A stretch of DNA of 64,000 nucleotides from Burkholderia aenigmatica. GTDB taxonomy: Bacteria; Pseudomonadota; Gammaproteobacteria; Burkholderiales; Burkholderiaceae. Positions 46,694 through 57,700 of the stretch are shown in pieces (the stretch's first letter is position 1; every line of letters starts with the position of its first letter). The notes under the pieces are model-generated. The model saw nothing but the letters and a program-made list of their open reading frames with translations, made no database searches and was not told the origin of the DNA. Location of the stretch: contig NZ_CABVQC010000003.1 in assembly GCF_902499175.1 (NCBI RefSeq), positions 124,001 through 188,000 on the forward strand, written 5' to 3'. The position numbers and the translations under genes are program-made.

Positions 46694-47125
46694 TTGCTAT
46701 CGAATGCGATCATCAAGTTTTGTAAAGATAGGAAATGGTGGTTTGATGATGTTGACCCGGCGTGTAGAAGTGCCATCTCGAGAATGGGATTGGATATATC
46801 GTCGGATTTTGCGCAATTTTATTTGCATGTGGACGATGGTCCGACTTTCACGTCCCGGAACGGTGAGATATATCAAATCTGCTGGTTTTTGAATAACTCT
46901 GACTATGACGGGAGATTGAGGGTCGTACGCGAGGTTCTTAAAATTCCAGCGCAGTATATTCCGTTGGACGCATTCTCCGGGGGCTGGGGGTATTTCTATG
47001 ACACGAAGACGGGCGGGGTTTTTGATGTTGGGCTAGGGAATTCTTTGGAAGAGTTCGTGAATGGAAGTATGGTAGCTCGATGGAGTGATTTTAATGAATT
47101 CATTGAGTGGTATTTCGATATTTGA
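46694..47125 (+). CDS. SUKH-like immunity-type protein
   Basis: A 143-residue protein with TTG start after GAGGGGTGAAA. ISSDFAQFYLHVDDGPTF, ICWFLNNSDYDG and GGWGYFYDTKTGGVFDVGLG (the G-x-x-F-Y-D-x-x-T-G element) are SUKH-like. Not a close copy of the 45789 or 41500 proteins. Confidence 0.75.
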   Translation: MLSNAIIKFCKDRKWWFDDVDPACRSAISRMGLDISSDFAQFYLHVDDGPTFTSRNGEIYQICWFLNNSDYDGRLRVVREVLKIPAQYIPLDAFSGGWGYFYDTKTGGVFDVGLGNSLEEFVNGSMVARWSDFNEFIEWYFDI

Positions 47126-47215
47126 GGGTTGTATAAATTTGAGGTGCGATGCGCCGCGGTGAAGCGTATTGCGCGTGATGCAGAAGGTCATGCTTTTGTT
47201 CAAATCGGTTGACTC

Positions 47216-47626
47216 ATGATGCTGGATAGGCCAGGGCTTTATGTGACCGATTCGACCGAAGCGAAGCGCATTGCGGAAGAATGCGGTCGCGGTGATTGGT
47301 TGGTTGTTTTCTTGCCTGCAGGCATCGCATCGAAGGAACAGTTCTTCGACGCGATTCGTAGTACATGTCCACTAGATCCACCCTTGTACAGCAATCGAAG
47401 CTGGGACGCTTTGGCTGATTCCCTGTCGTCGGGATTGGATGAAATAGAGCACGAGAGAATCGCGATCTTCTGGCCAAATTCGGACTGTCTGAGAGCAGTG
47501 GAACCTGAAGCCTTTGCTATTGCGACGGATATACTCATCGACCTGTGCGTTACGCTGGCTGATCCGGACGTAACGGGATCCAGAGCGAAGACGCTGCTGG
47601 TTGTTCAAACCCCATGTCGGGTGTGA
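47216..47626 (+). CDS. Barstar-family immunity protein
   Basis: A 136-residue protein of the barstar fold: GDWLVVFLPAGIASKEQFFD, then PPLYSNRSWDALADSLSSGL, in which the helix WDALADSL is the barnase-binding element, and a C-terminal hydrophobic strand KTLLVVQT. It would block a barnase-like RNase. No such toxin tip is nearby. Codon use is more GC-rich than that of the neighbours. Confidence 0.85.
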   Translation: MMLDRPGLYVTDSTEAKRIAEECGRGDWLVVFLPAGIASKEQFFDAIRSTCPLDPPLYSNRSWDALADSLSSGLDEIEHERIAIFWPNSDCLRAVEPEAFAIATDILIDLCVTLADPDVTGSRAKTLLVVQTPCRV

Positions 47627-47679
47627 ACAAGCGGGCACGGGGAATCCTTGTGATCACAGTTAATCGTCCGCCAGGTCGT

Positions 47680-47850
47680 ACACGCCGTCCCTCGTGCTTC
47701 GTTGCTGAAGAATCGGGGCAGGCTGAAGTACGACGCGCATGGCGAGGTACTCGACGAGTACACCCTGACCCGCTGGCTTGCATACACCTACCGATCTTGG
47801 CAACTCCGTCAGCACCACGATCTCAGGTGAGCGCGCAACTGCGACGCCGA
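47680..47850 (+). pseudogene. Rhs core remnant
   Basis: Matches rhs 34812-34970 (LKNR-LKYDAHGEVLDEYTLT, then STTISGER) with a deletion that shifts frame near 47795. Confidence 0.8.
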
Positions 47851-47864
47851 AGGAGGTAGCACCC

Positions 47865-48662
47865 ATGTACACAGGAATCGTCATTTACGGAACCGATCCG
47901 ACTCAGGCGGCATCTGCGCTGGCAGTCGCCCAGAATCTCTTTTCCCAATTTGGTAGCAAGGCAACCAAGGCGTCCCTTTTGGAATTCGTCGTCCAGAACG
48001 GGGAGCGGCTTATTGGTGAGCGTGAGGTGTTGCTGGCTGACTTGGAAGGGAAGATCTGCGGTGGAGAAGCCTTGGCATGTCAGGTGTACAACGACGGAGA
48101 AAGTGATGGCGCTCCAGCCATTTCGTTTGGCTACAATGTCCCGGCATACGGCGGCCTGTCGTTCATCGATGTTCAGATAGGAATGTCAATTTATGGAATT
48201 GATAAAAAAGTAGAGGAATTTGCGAAAATTGTCGCAATGCACATGAGCTTTAAATATGCCATTGCTTATGGCGCTGAAAGCGCATCGATTGCATATAAGT
48301 ATTCAACTGGCGTTAATTTGATTCGAATTTTCCCATTCGAGAATACGTCTCTTTTTACGAGAAATCTCCCTGGCAGATCGCCGGGAACGGCGAGCTACGA
48401 GCGCGGAAAGCTCAGGATGGTTTATCCCCTGAATGTTCTCAACGGGGAACACATGGAGATCCGTGTCGGTGATCTTTCGTTGAAGGAATGGATCAGATCT
48501 GATTCGTCTCGCGGATCATTGGAAAGCATTTCGAACCACATGTGGCTCTGGTCGGTCAAGGAGACGGAGTTGCTCGGAGTCAACGACGCGTGCGGAGAGT
48601 CCGGAATATTGCTCGCCTGGCAGAAAGCGCCCGTGAATAAGCCGTTGCGAAAGCTACCTTGA
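47865..48662 (+). CDS. Unknown 265-residue protein, probable immunity
   Basis: The ATG at 47865 has AAGGAGGTAGCACCC before it, a near-perfect ribosome-binding site, so the extension into the Rhs remnant upstream is not used. Starts MYTGIVIYGTDPTQAASALA; later FGYNVPAYGGLSFIDVQIGM and a C-terminal WSVKETELLGV. No signal peptide; no family recognised. Context suggests immunity. Confidence 0.75.
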   Translation: MYTGIVIYGTDPTQAASALAVAQNLFSQFGSKATKASLLEFVVQNGERLIGEREVLLADLEGKICGGEALACQVYNDGESDGAPAISFGYNVPAYGGLSFIDVQIGMSIYGIDKKVEEFAKIVAMHMSFKYAIAYGAESASIAYKYSTGVNLIRIFPFENTSLFTRNLPGRSPGTASYERGKLRMVYPLNVLNGEHMEIRVGDLSLKEWIRSDSSRGSLESISNHMWLWSVKETELLGVNDACGESGILLAWQKAPVNKPLRKLP

Positions 48663-48734
48663 GCCTGTTTCCGAAGCGGCGCGTGTACCGTACGCCGCCG
48701 AGGCAATGGCCGGCACGCAACTAGAGCGCTTGGT

Positions 48735-48832
48735 GATGACGGACTCGCTCAGCGTGTCGACCGGACACTTCGGGTGCGATGTGTTTGTCCGTCGAATTCG
48801 CAAGCTAAACAACGGCTGGCGGGAAATCCTGC
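48735..48832 (+). pseudogene. Rhs core remnant
   Basis: Matches rhs 35498-35580: V-T-DSLSVST-HFGCD-F-RRIRKLNNGW is readable. Confidence 0.75.
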
Positions 48833-48849
48833 CGATTTGGGAGGTGTAG

Positions 48850-49188
48850 ATGAAGATTTATCGCTCGGTCCAGGACCTGCTCGACGAGCTGGACAGTCTC
48901 GATTGGGATTCGGCTCTTTTTGTTGATCATGGGGCATGGATGGCTGACCCATGGCGCGCGGAAATTCTCCTTCTGGAAGGAGATGACGAGCTCGAAGATG
49001 TTGCTCCTGGAACTCATTTGCCAAAAATTGCAAAGAGTAGAAATATGAGGCAGCTGTTCGATATGCAGACGTTTCGAGGCATAGTTGAATTCGAGCGGCG
49101 TCGAAATTCGACGGCGTCTTTGGCGGATATTGTCTTTGCGGTCAACTATTACCGGGAAATGGATGATTTCTATGATCCTCAGGACTAA
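48850..49188 (+). CDS. Small acidic immunity-type protein (family of 42285)
   Basis: A 112-residue protein starting MKIYRSVQDLLDELDSLDWD and ending VNYYREMDDFYDPQD, the same frame of features as the 42285 protein (DUF7716-like). GGGAGGTGTAG precedes the ATG. It sits directly behind an Rhs remnant, suggesting loss of its toxin tip. Confidence 0.72.
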   Translation: MKIYRSVQDLLDELDSLDWDSALFVDHGAWMADPWRAEILLLEGDDELEDVAPGTHLPKIAKSRNMRQLFDMQTFRGIVEFERRRNSTASLADIVFAVNYYREMDDFYDPQD

Positions 49189-49289
49189 GTGAGCGGCAGG
49201 AATGGTTGCTCTTCAGTGGACAAGACTTGCGGGATGAAAATGGCTGCCGTGGCGATGCGCAAGCCGACGCTTGAGATAAAGGGGCGGTG

Positions 49290-49700
49290 ATGGAGCTCAC
49301 GATACGTCCGATGGAAGTTGATTTTGTCTATGACGAGCTGGATACGAACGCGATCACGTTCAGGCTGGCGGATGGCTATTTCTCCATTCAAACGTGTGTC
49401 TATCTTGAAGACGACGAACGGCTGAACGAGCCGATGGTTGAGTTGAGCGATCAGGGCGCGCAAAGTGGCGGGTTGGTGGGGGTTCTTGTTTGTCCGCGCG
49501 AGATATCACTGCAGTTTCAGGAAAGCCTTTGCTTTCTCGATGAATGCTCGTCGATATCGATTGTGTTTGATGAACTTGTCGATGTGACGTTGGTGGATTT
49601 TTTTGTCAATCATCTGTTCCTTGGGGATATTTTGATCTATGGCGACGATTTCGACGCCTCGAAAAAAGTGATCCAGACCAGGAAGAGGGACTACCTTTGA
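49290..49700 (+). CDS. Imm10-like immunity-type protein
   Basis: A 136-residue acidic beta-rich protein. ITFRLADGYFSIQTCVYLED and MVELSDQGAQSGGLVGVLVC resemble the two central strands of Imm10 proteins. AAAGGGGCGGTG precedes the ATG; a GTG one codon earlier is possible. Last gene of the array. The following 49701-49942 contains nothing recognisable. Confidence 0.65.
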   Translation: MELTIRPMEVDFVYDELDTNAITFRLADGYFSIQTCVYLEDDERLNEPMVELSDQGAQSGGLVGVLVCPREISLQFQESLCFLDECSSISIVFDELVDVTLVDFFVNHLFLGDILIYGDDFDASKKVIQTRKRDYL

Positions 49701-49942
49701 GGTGCTCGAGGCGCGTCATCTCATGCCATTTCCCAATTGGAGTGTGGATGGCTTGGTGAGGAGTCTGCGCCAGCAGGACTGGGCGAAGCGCGGACGAGAG
49801 CCTGCCGCGGTCCAGGCGTCCGACCCAGTCAAAGCGGACGGGAACAGGTAGAGGGGCTTGTACACGCGTGTGGCAGCCCGCGTGGGTGGGGAAATAGGCG
49901 TGTCTTGCACTGGATGCAGCCGCTGCAGACCGCCCCAACGCA

Positions 49943-50578
49943 TCACCAGGCGATATTGCAGGACGACCGCGACGTCCCCGCACCGCCAGTGGCCGTGCAA
50001 CGCGTCCCCGCGCCGTTGTCGTAGAACGTCCGCGACTCCGGCTGCGGCACCGAAGGATCGAACGGATTCGGCGCGCCATGCGGACCACGCGCCGTGTCGT
50101 ACGGCCGCTGCGGCGCATACGAACCGCCACTGGTAGCCGGCCGCGAGCCGTTCGCGCGCAGATATTCATTCCAGTTCTGCTCACGCTGTTCATGTCCAGG
50201 TACGGCGCGACCAAAACTTTCGCTGCCGCCCGCGCCGAGCGCGACGCGGCTCGAGGGCAATGCCCAATCGGGCTCGCGCTCGGACGAAGGCGGCGGTGCC
50301 ACAAGCGCATCGCCTGACACACGCAACGGCCGCGTATCCGGCGTATCGAACGGCGTGCGTTCCACGGGTGCAGCGTACTGCGCGCGGCGGTGGTTCATGC
50401 GCGCCGCATGCTCGTCATCCCGCGCAGCAGCCCACCGCTCCGAGCGAAACACATTGGCACCCGCCGGCCGATCGGCCAGCGAATCGCGTCCCGACGCATC
50501 GGCGGTGGAAACAGAAACAGAAAGAGCAAGCGCGCACGCGATCGCGGCGGCGGAAGAAAAGCGAAAGGGGTGATTCAT
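49943..50578 (-). CDS. Secreted hypothetical protein
   Basis: A 211-residue protein with signal peptide (FRFSSAAAIACALALSVSVSTADA) and a Pro/Ser/Arg-rich low-complexity body ending in GAGTSRSSCNIAW with two cysteines in the last 25 residues. High GC like the core chromosome, so it marks the right edge of the immunity array. No family recognised. Confidence 0.7.
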   Translation of the reverse strand: MNHPFRFSSAAAIACALALSVSVSTADASGRDSLADRPAGANVFRSERWAAARDDEHAARMNHRRAQYAAPVERTPFDTPDTRPLRVSGDALVAPPPSSEREPDWALPSSRVALGAGGSESFGRAVPGHEQREQNWNEYLRANGSRPATSGGSYAPQRPYDTARGPHGAPNPFDPSVPQPESRTFYDNGAGTRCTATGGAGTSRSSCNIAW

Positions 50579-51073
50579 CAGCGTTCCGAAGCAGGTGATA
50601 TGCGATGAGAAAAAACGGCAGATCACTGGCTGGCGGCTGGGCGACGGACGGGCGTCGAAGCAGCCCTGAAGCGTCCGCGAAACGCGGCGTGCGCGACTCA
50701 CAGGAAGGCTGGCTGGATTGCAGAAGCGAATTCGTATTATTTCATGAAAATAACAATCAGCTTCCAAATGTTTAGTTTTGTTTGTAAACAGAAAGATTTG
50801 CCGCCTCGACCGAGCGCCCCGAATGAGTGCCCGCCCAGGCAATCATCAGTCGATTGATTTTAAACAATCCGACCCTGAGTAGCCCAAAAATGCAACGCTC
50901 GGCATCGACATTCGCTGAACCCCAAGCGCAACAAGGCAACCCGCCAAACCGACCCACTTCATAGCAACCGAATTGCACTCCAGGCAAACGTTCTCGTGCT
51001 TCGCCAGGTTGCGCCCCAATCGCCACCGCCTATCCCGAAAACCTCCGTGTTTTCCCTCGGTCGACCGGCATTT

Positions 51074-51104
51074 TTGACAGACGATTTAAAAACGCCCATA
51101 TAAT
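51074..51104 (+). promoter_or_regulatory. Sigma-70 promoter of the liv operon
   Basis: TTGACA (51074-51079) and TATAAT (51099-51104) are both perfect consensus hexamers, with a rather long 19-bp spacer. Transcription would start near 51111. The stretch 50579-51073 upstream shows no gene. Confidence 0.65.
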
Positions 51105-51110
51105 TTCGAC

Positions 51111-51387
51111 TGCCTTGCCAACGGCTGTCGGACCATCCCTCCGATCAAGCGGTTTGGCAAGCGGGGCAGGCGAAACGCTTGCGCAATGCAAGACGCATCA
51201 CGATGTCTTTCCGAACCAGACGTCCCCTTTGGGGACTGCAAGAGCCGGGCCCCGCTACGCAACATTCCGCCGGAGTTCCGTCTTCTATGTGTCTCGGGCG
51301 TGTCCCATGTCCTCGCCCCGGGTGCTGTTCGATTGCGCAAGTCATGCCGCCTTTGCCCGTATGACTAACAACATCGAGGAGCTCCTG
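51111..51387 (+). other. Long structured leader of livK
   Basis: About 277 nt untranslated. Hairpins: GCAAGCG / CGCTTGC (51157-51163 with 51176-51182) and GTCCCC-TTT-GGGGAC (51222-51236). No leader peptide rich in Leu, Ile or Val was evident. Possible site of post-transcriptional control. Confidence 0.4.
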
Positions 51388-52506
51388 ATGACGCTGTCCC
51401 GTCTTACGTCCATTTCCGTCGCCACCGTGCTGTTCGCCGCCGGCGCCGCCGCCGCGCAAGCGGAAACCGTGAAGATCGCCATCGCTGGTCCGATGAGCGG
51501 TTCGGTCGCCCAATACGGCGACATGGTGAAGGCCGGCGCGCTGACCGCGATCGAGCAGGTCAACGCCGCAGGCGGCGCGGGCGGCAACAAGTTTGAAGTC
51601 GTGATGATGGACGACGCATGCGAACCGAAGCAGGCCGTCGCCGTCGCCAACAAGATCGTCAGCCAGAAGATCAAGTTCGTGATCGGCCACGTGTGCTCGG
51701 GTTCGACGATCCCCGCGTCCGACATCTACGAGAACGAAGGCATCGTGATGGTCACGCCGTCGGCCACCGCGCCGCAGCTGACGGAAGGCAAGAAGCGCCA
51801 CTTCATCTTCCGCACGATCGGTCGTGACGACCAGCAAGGCCCGGCCGCCGCGCACTTCATCATCAACAACGTGAAGCCGAAGAAGGTCGCGGTGCTGCAC
51901 GACAAGCAGTCGTACGGCCAGGGCATCGCATCGTCGGTGAAGAAGGACCTCGAAGCCGCGAAGATCCCGGTCGTGCTGTTCGAAGGCATCAACGCCGGCG
52001 ATTCGGACTACTCGGCGATCATCACGAAGCTGAAGTCGCAAGGCGTCGATTTCGTCTACTTCGGCGGCTACCACCCGGAAATGGGCCTGCTGATGCGCCA
52101 GGCGCGCGAGCAGGGCGTGAAGGCCACGTTCATGGGGCCTGAAGGCGTAGGCAACAAGGACGTGACGGCGATCGCCGGCCCGGCCTCGGAAGGCATGCTC
52201 GTCACGCTGCCGGCCGACTTCTCGGCCGATCCGGCCAACGCGGGCCTCGTGAAGGCATTCGCGGACAAGAAGCGCGATCCGAACGGCCCGTTCCAGATGC
52301 CTGCGTACGCAGCGGTGAAGATCATCGCCGACTCGATCGCAGGAGCGAAGTCGACCGATCCGACCAAGGTCGCCGCGTACATGCACAAGACGACGTTCGA
52401 CACGCCGATCGGCAAGGTCGCGTATGACGCCCAGGGCGACCTGAAGGCGTTCAAGTTCGTCGTGTACACGTGGCACAAGGACGCGACGAAGACCGCCGCC
52501 AAGTAA
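51388..52506 (+). CDS. livK: Branched-chain amino-acid-binding periplasmic protein
   Basis: A 372-residue type-I binding protein: signal peptide (ISVATVLFAAGAAAAQA), VKIAIAGPMSGSVAQYGDMV, and FVIGHVCSGSTIPASDIYEN followed by MVTPSATAP with the ligand-binding serine/threonine residues. It delivers Leu/Ile/Val to the LivHMGF transporter encoded downstream. Start chosen from GAGGAGCTCCTG; longer frames run into the leader. Confidence 0.95.
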   Translation: MTLSRLTSISVATVLFAAGAAAAQAETVKIAIAGPMSGSVAQYGDMVKAGALTAIEQVNAAGGAGGNKFEVVMMDDACEPKQAVAVANKIVSQKIKFVIGHVCSGSTIPASDIYENEGIVMVTPSATAPQLTEGKKRHFIFRTIGRDDQQGPAAAHFIINNVKPKKVAVLHDKQSYGQGIASSVKKDLEAAKIPVVLFEGINAGDSDYSAIITKLKSQGVDFVYFGGYHPEMGLLMRQAREQGVKATFMGPEGVGNKDVTAIAGPASEGMLVTLPADFSADPANAGLVKAFADKKRDPNGPFQMPAYAAVKIIADSIAGAKSTDPTKVAAYMHKTTFDTPIGKVAYDAQGDLKAFKFVVYTWHKDATKTAAK

Positions 52507-52530
52507 GACGGAGTACCCGCCCGCGCATTC

Positions 52531-52557
52531 CGCCCTGTCCGCGACCCGGACGGGGCG
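52531..52557 (+). promoter_or_regulatory. Intercistronic hairpin between livK and livH
   Basis: CGCCCTGTCCG and CGGACGGGGCG pair over 11 bp (one G-T) with a 5-nt loop and no T run. Such hairpins often protect the binding-protein mRNA or cause partial termination, giving more LivK than permease. Confidence 0.45.
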
Positions 52558-52688
52558 GGTGCGTATTGTCCGCGCATCTGCCCATTGCGCGGCCACGGGG
52601 CGGCCCGAGACGACACCGTGCGTTGCGCGCGGCCGCGCCGTGATCCGGCGACGGCAGGCGACATGGCGCCAACGGGAGCTTCCCGCAC

Positions 52689-53615
<927 letters not shown>

Positions 53616-53626
53616 GGGAGACGCAG

Positions 53627-54898
53627 ATGAGTCAAGTCATTTCCGTTCGCCGCCCGGCCGCCGATGCTTCGATCGGCCAGACGCTGAAAAATGCCGTGGC
53701 CGCCGCGTTCCTGACGGCGATCCTCACGATTCCGGTGCTCGGGCTGCAGCTGAAGCTCGACGGCTATCAGGTGGTGCTCACGCCGCATTGGCGGCCGGTG
53801 TGGATCGCGGTCGCGGCCGTGTTCCTGTTCCAGTTGTTCAAGCCGTGGCTCGTGCGCGCGAAATCGGCGGTGAAGCTGCCGGCGATGCCCGCGATGGGCG
53901 CGCAGCAGCAGCGCGTGATCGTATGGGTGCTGCTCGCGGTCGGGCTCGTGTGGCCGTTCTTCGGCTCGCGCGGCGCGGTGGACGTCGCGACGCTCGCGCT
54001 GATCTACGTGATCCTCGGCCTCGGGCTGAACATCGTGGTCGGTTTCGCGGGGCTGCTGGATCTCGGCTACGTCGGGTTCTACGCGGTGGGCGGCTACACG
54101 TACGCGATGCTGAACCAGTATTTCGGGCTCACGTTCTGGGAGTGCCTGCCGCTCGCCGCGATCGCGGCCGCGACGTTCGGCTTCCTGCTCGGCTTCCCGG
54201 TGCTGCGGCTGCGCGGCGACTATCTCGCGATCGTCACGCTCGGCTTCGGCGAAATCATCCGCCTGATGGCGAACAACCTGACGAGCCTCACGGGCGGCCC
54301 GGACGGCATCTCGGGCATTCCGAAGCCGACCGTGTTCGGCTACGAGATGGCGCGCAGCGCGAGCGTCGAAGGCGCGAAGACGTTCCATGAGCTGATCGGG
54401 CTGGAATACAGCGGCGACCACGTCGTCATCTTCCTGTACCTGATCGCGCTCGTGCTCGTCGGCTTCACGCTGTTCGTCACGAGCCGCCTGATCCGCATGC
54501 CGATGGGCCGCGCATGGGAAGCGCTGCGCGACGACGAAATCGCATGCCGTTCGCTGGGTCTCAACCCGACGCGCATCAAGCTGTCGGCGTTCACGCTCGG
54601 CGCCGCGTTCGCGGGCATCGGCGGCGCGTTCTTCGCGGCGCGTCAGGGTCTCGTGAATCCTGAATCGTTCACCTTCATCGAATCGGCGCTGATCCTCGCG
54701 ATCGTCGTGCTCGGCGGGATGGGCTCGCAGCTCGGCGTGATTCTCGCGGCGATCCTGCTGACCGTGCTGCCGGAAGTCGCGCGCGGCTTCGCCGAGTACC
54801 GGATGCTGATCTTCGGTCTCGTGATGGTGTTGATGATGATGTGGCGTCCGCAGGGCCTGCTGCCCGCGAGCCGTCCCCACGTGGAGCTGCCGCAATGA
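53627..54898 (+). CDS. livM: Branched-chain amino-acid ABC permease LivM
   Basis: A 423-residue membrane protein with an N-terminal extension of about 120 residues including three membrane segments, as in E. coli LivM, then [20 protein letters not shown] and [20 protein letters not shown] (ATPase-contact loop). It begins 11 bp after livH and overlaps livG by 4 bp. Confidence 0.95.
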   Translation: MSQVISVRRPAADASIGQTLKNAVAAAFLTAILTIPVLGLQLKLDGYQVVLTPHWRPVWIAVAAVFLFQLFKPWLVRAKSAVKLPAMPAMGAQQQRVIVWVLLAVGLVWPFFGSRGAVDVATLALIYVILGLGLNIVVGFAGLLDLGYVGFYAVGGYTYAMLNQYFGLTFWECLPLAAIAAATFGFLLGFPVLRLRGDYLAIVTLGFGEIIRLMANNLTSLTGGPDGISGIPKPTVFGYEMARSASVEGAKTFHELIGLEYSGDHVVIFLYLIALVLVGFTLFVTSRLIRMPMGRAWEALRDDEIACRSLGLNPTRIKLSAFTLGAAFAGIGGAFFAARQGLVNPESFTFIESALILAIVVLGGMGSQLGVILAAILLTVLPEVARGFAEYRMLIFGLVMVLMMMWRPQGLLPASRPHVELPQ

Positions 54899-55667
54899 GC
54901 GCGAATGCAGAACTGTTGAAGGTCGCCGGGCTGCAGATGCGCTTCGGCGGGTTGCTCGCGGTGGACGGCATCGATTTCGACGTGCGTCGCGACGAGGTGT
55001 TCGCGATCATCGGGCCGAACGGCGCGGGCAAGACCACGGTGTTCAACTGCGTCGGCGGCTTCTACAAGCCGACCGGCGGCGACGTCGTGCTCGACGGCCA
55101 CGCGATCGGCGGGCTGCCGAGCCACAAGATCGCGTTGAAGGGCCTGGTGCGGACGTTCCAGAACATCCGCCTGTTCAAGTCGCTGACCGTCGTCGAGAAC
55201 CTGCTCGTCGCGCAGCATCGCAAGGTGAAGGCGGGGCTGCTGCACGGCCTGTTCGCGACGCCGGCCTATCGTCATGCCGAGAAGGAAGCGCTCGAACGCG
55301 CGGCGGTGTGGCTCGACCGGATGGGGCTGACGTCGGTGGCCAACCGGCCGGCCGGCACGCTGTCGTACGGGCACCAGCGGCGTCTGGAGATCGCGCGCTG
55401 CATGATCACCGAGCCGCGCCTGCTGATGCTCGACGAGCCGGCGGCCGGTCTCAACCCGCAGGAGAAGATCGAGCTGCAGCACCTGATCGACAAGCTGCGC
55501 CGCGAGTTCGGCGTATCGGTGCTGCTGATCGAACACGACATGAGCCTCGTGATGGGCGTATCGGACCGCATCCTCGTGATGGAGCACGGCCGGCCGATCG
55601 TGATCGGCACGCCGGAAGCGGTCCGCAACGACCCGCGCGTGATCAAGGCGTATCTGGGGGAAGAGTG

Positions 55668-55668
<1 letters not shown>
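54895..55668 (+). CDS. livG: Branched-chain amino-acid ABC ATPase LivG
   Basis: A 257-residue ATPase: Walker [11 protein letters not shown]-loop RTFQNIRLF, signature [13 protein letters not shown], Walker [11 protein letters not shown], and IEHDMSLVM with the switch histidine. The C-terminal VIKAYLGEE is typical of LivG. Confidence 0.96.
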
Positions 55669-56369
<701 letters not shown>

Positions 56370-56378
56370 CGCCGGATG

Positions 56379-56415
56379 CCGCCGGCCTGCAACGGGCCGG
56401 CGGTGCTTCTTCTTT
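56379..56415 (+). terminator. Terminator of the liv operon
   Basis: CCGCCGGCC (56379-56387), 7-nt loop, GGCCGGCGG (56395-56403), then the T-rich TGCTTCTTCTTTC, 10 bp after livF. Confidence 0.75.
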
Positions 56416-56451
56416 CGCTTTCTCATGCAAGGCCGGTTCCCGGCCTTGTCT

Positions 56452-57306
56452 TCACAGTCCGATCCTGAACGTGCTTTTCAATATGTCGCGCAGATGCAGC
56501 GCGGCACGATTGCTGTCGTCCGTCAGGATGGTGATCAGGTGCGGCGGGAGATCGGGCAGCACGATCCCGGCGACGTGGCTCGTCAGGTTGCCGGACACGC
56601 GATCGTGTTCGATGAGGCCGACCGCGAGGCCGTTGGCGATACACGCCTCGACTGCCGGCGAACTGGCGCTCTCGAGCAGCATCCGGTGCGCGATCTTCGC
56701 TTTCTTCAGCGCGTTCAGCGCGGTCTCGCGGTACGGGCAGCCCTGCAGTTGCACGGCGATCGGCAGCGGCGCGTCGGGATTGAACTTGAAGGTTCGCGCG
56801 GCTACCCACACCGGATGCGTCTTGCTGAGCAACTCGCCGTGCGGCGGCACTTTCGGCACCACGGCGATCGTGATGTCCAGCTGCCCGCGGGCGAACAGCG
56901 ACTGCAGCTCCTCGCTGGCGCGCGCTTCGACGGTCAGTTCGAGCAGCGGCCGGTCGGCGGCGAAGCGCGGCAGGAATTCCGCCATGAAGTGCGCGGCGTA
57001 CGAATCGGGGATGCCGAGGCGCAACTTGCCGGTCAGCATCTGCGGCGACAGCGATTCGACGAGCCGGTCGTGGCTCAGCAGAAACTCGGTGGTGTCGCTC
57101 AGCAGCTTGTGGCCGAACTGGGTGAGTTCGACGGCCTGGTTGTTTCGCGTAAACAAGCGCTGCGCAACCATTTCCTCGAGCTTCTGAATCTGCGCGGTGA
57201 CCGACGACGGGCTGCGATTCACATGAACGGCCGCATCCTTGAAGCGGCCGAGTTTCGCGACGGCGTGGAAGGTGCGCAGCAGGTCGACGTCCAGGGTACG
57301 CGGCAT
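56452..57306 (-). CDS. LysR-family transcriptional regulator
   Basis: A 284-residue regulator: RTLDVDLLRTFHAVAKLGRF, AAVHVNRSPSSVTAQIQKLE (helix-turn-helix) and a ligand-binding domain with GKLRLGIPDSYAAHFMAEF. Transcribed away from the EamA gene at 57701. The 57307-57700 interval contains no confident gene; a stop-free frame ending at 57687 (TIVNWLALQLALRDAAEWQ) lacks a start codon and may be a relic. Confidence 0.92.
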   Translation of the reverse strand: MPRTLDVDLLRTFHAVAKLGRFKDAAVHVNRSPSSVTAQIQKLEEMVAQRLFTRNNQAVELTQFGHKLLSDTTEFLLSHDRLVESLSPQMLTGKLRLGIPDSYAAHFMAEFLPRFAADRPLLELTVEARASEELQSLFARGQLDITIAVVPKVPPHGELLSKTHPVWVAARTFKFNPDAPLPIAVQLQGCPYRETALNALKKAKIAHRMLLESASSPAVEACIANGLAVGLIEHDRVSGNLTSHVAGIVLPDLPPHLITILTDDSNRAALHLRDILKSTFRIGL

Positions 57307-57700
57307 GATTTGGTTTTTCCGAATCAGTGATTCAGGTAATGTCGATTGACGGAATTATTGGGCATCCCATATTCTCGGGTCAACAGGCAGGCGACGGCAG
57401 GGAACAGCTGGGCATGCGGCACACCGACGGCCCCCGCGTCGTGCTGAACATCGTGCCGTCGGATCGATCCGGCCACGACGGCGGAAACCTTCTGTTCTAC
57501 GAATCGACCGCGGAGACGTTCGACCGCCACGATCGCGAACGCCGGCATTCCGCACACTATCGTCAACTGGCTGGCGCTGCAGCTTGCCCTCAGGGACGCC
57601 GCCGAATGGCAGTGCCGGCGCCTCGGGCTCGAACCGATTCGCCCGGAGGATCCGGAAGACCCGCGCCTGTCCCCGCTAACCTTCTGAGAACCGTCGCCCC

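Noticed and set aside
47778..47864. N-terminal extension of the 47865 protein
   Set aside because: It reads an Rhs remnant, and the perfect ribosome-binding site lies directly before 47865.
36500..49700. CRISPR array, because of recurring segments
   Set aside because: The repeats are long, irregular Rhs and immunity-gene pieces, not short evenly spaced repeats.
50579..51073. Genes between the secreted protein and the liv promoter
   Set aside because: Only short frames without ribosome-binding sites were seen.
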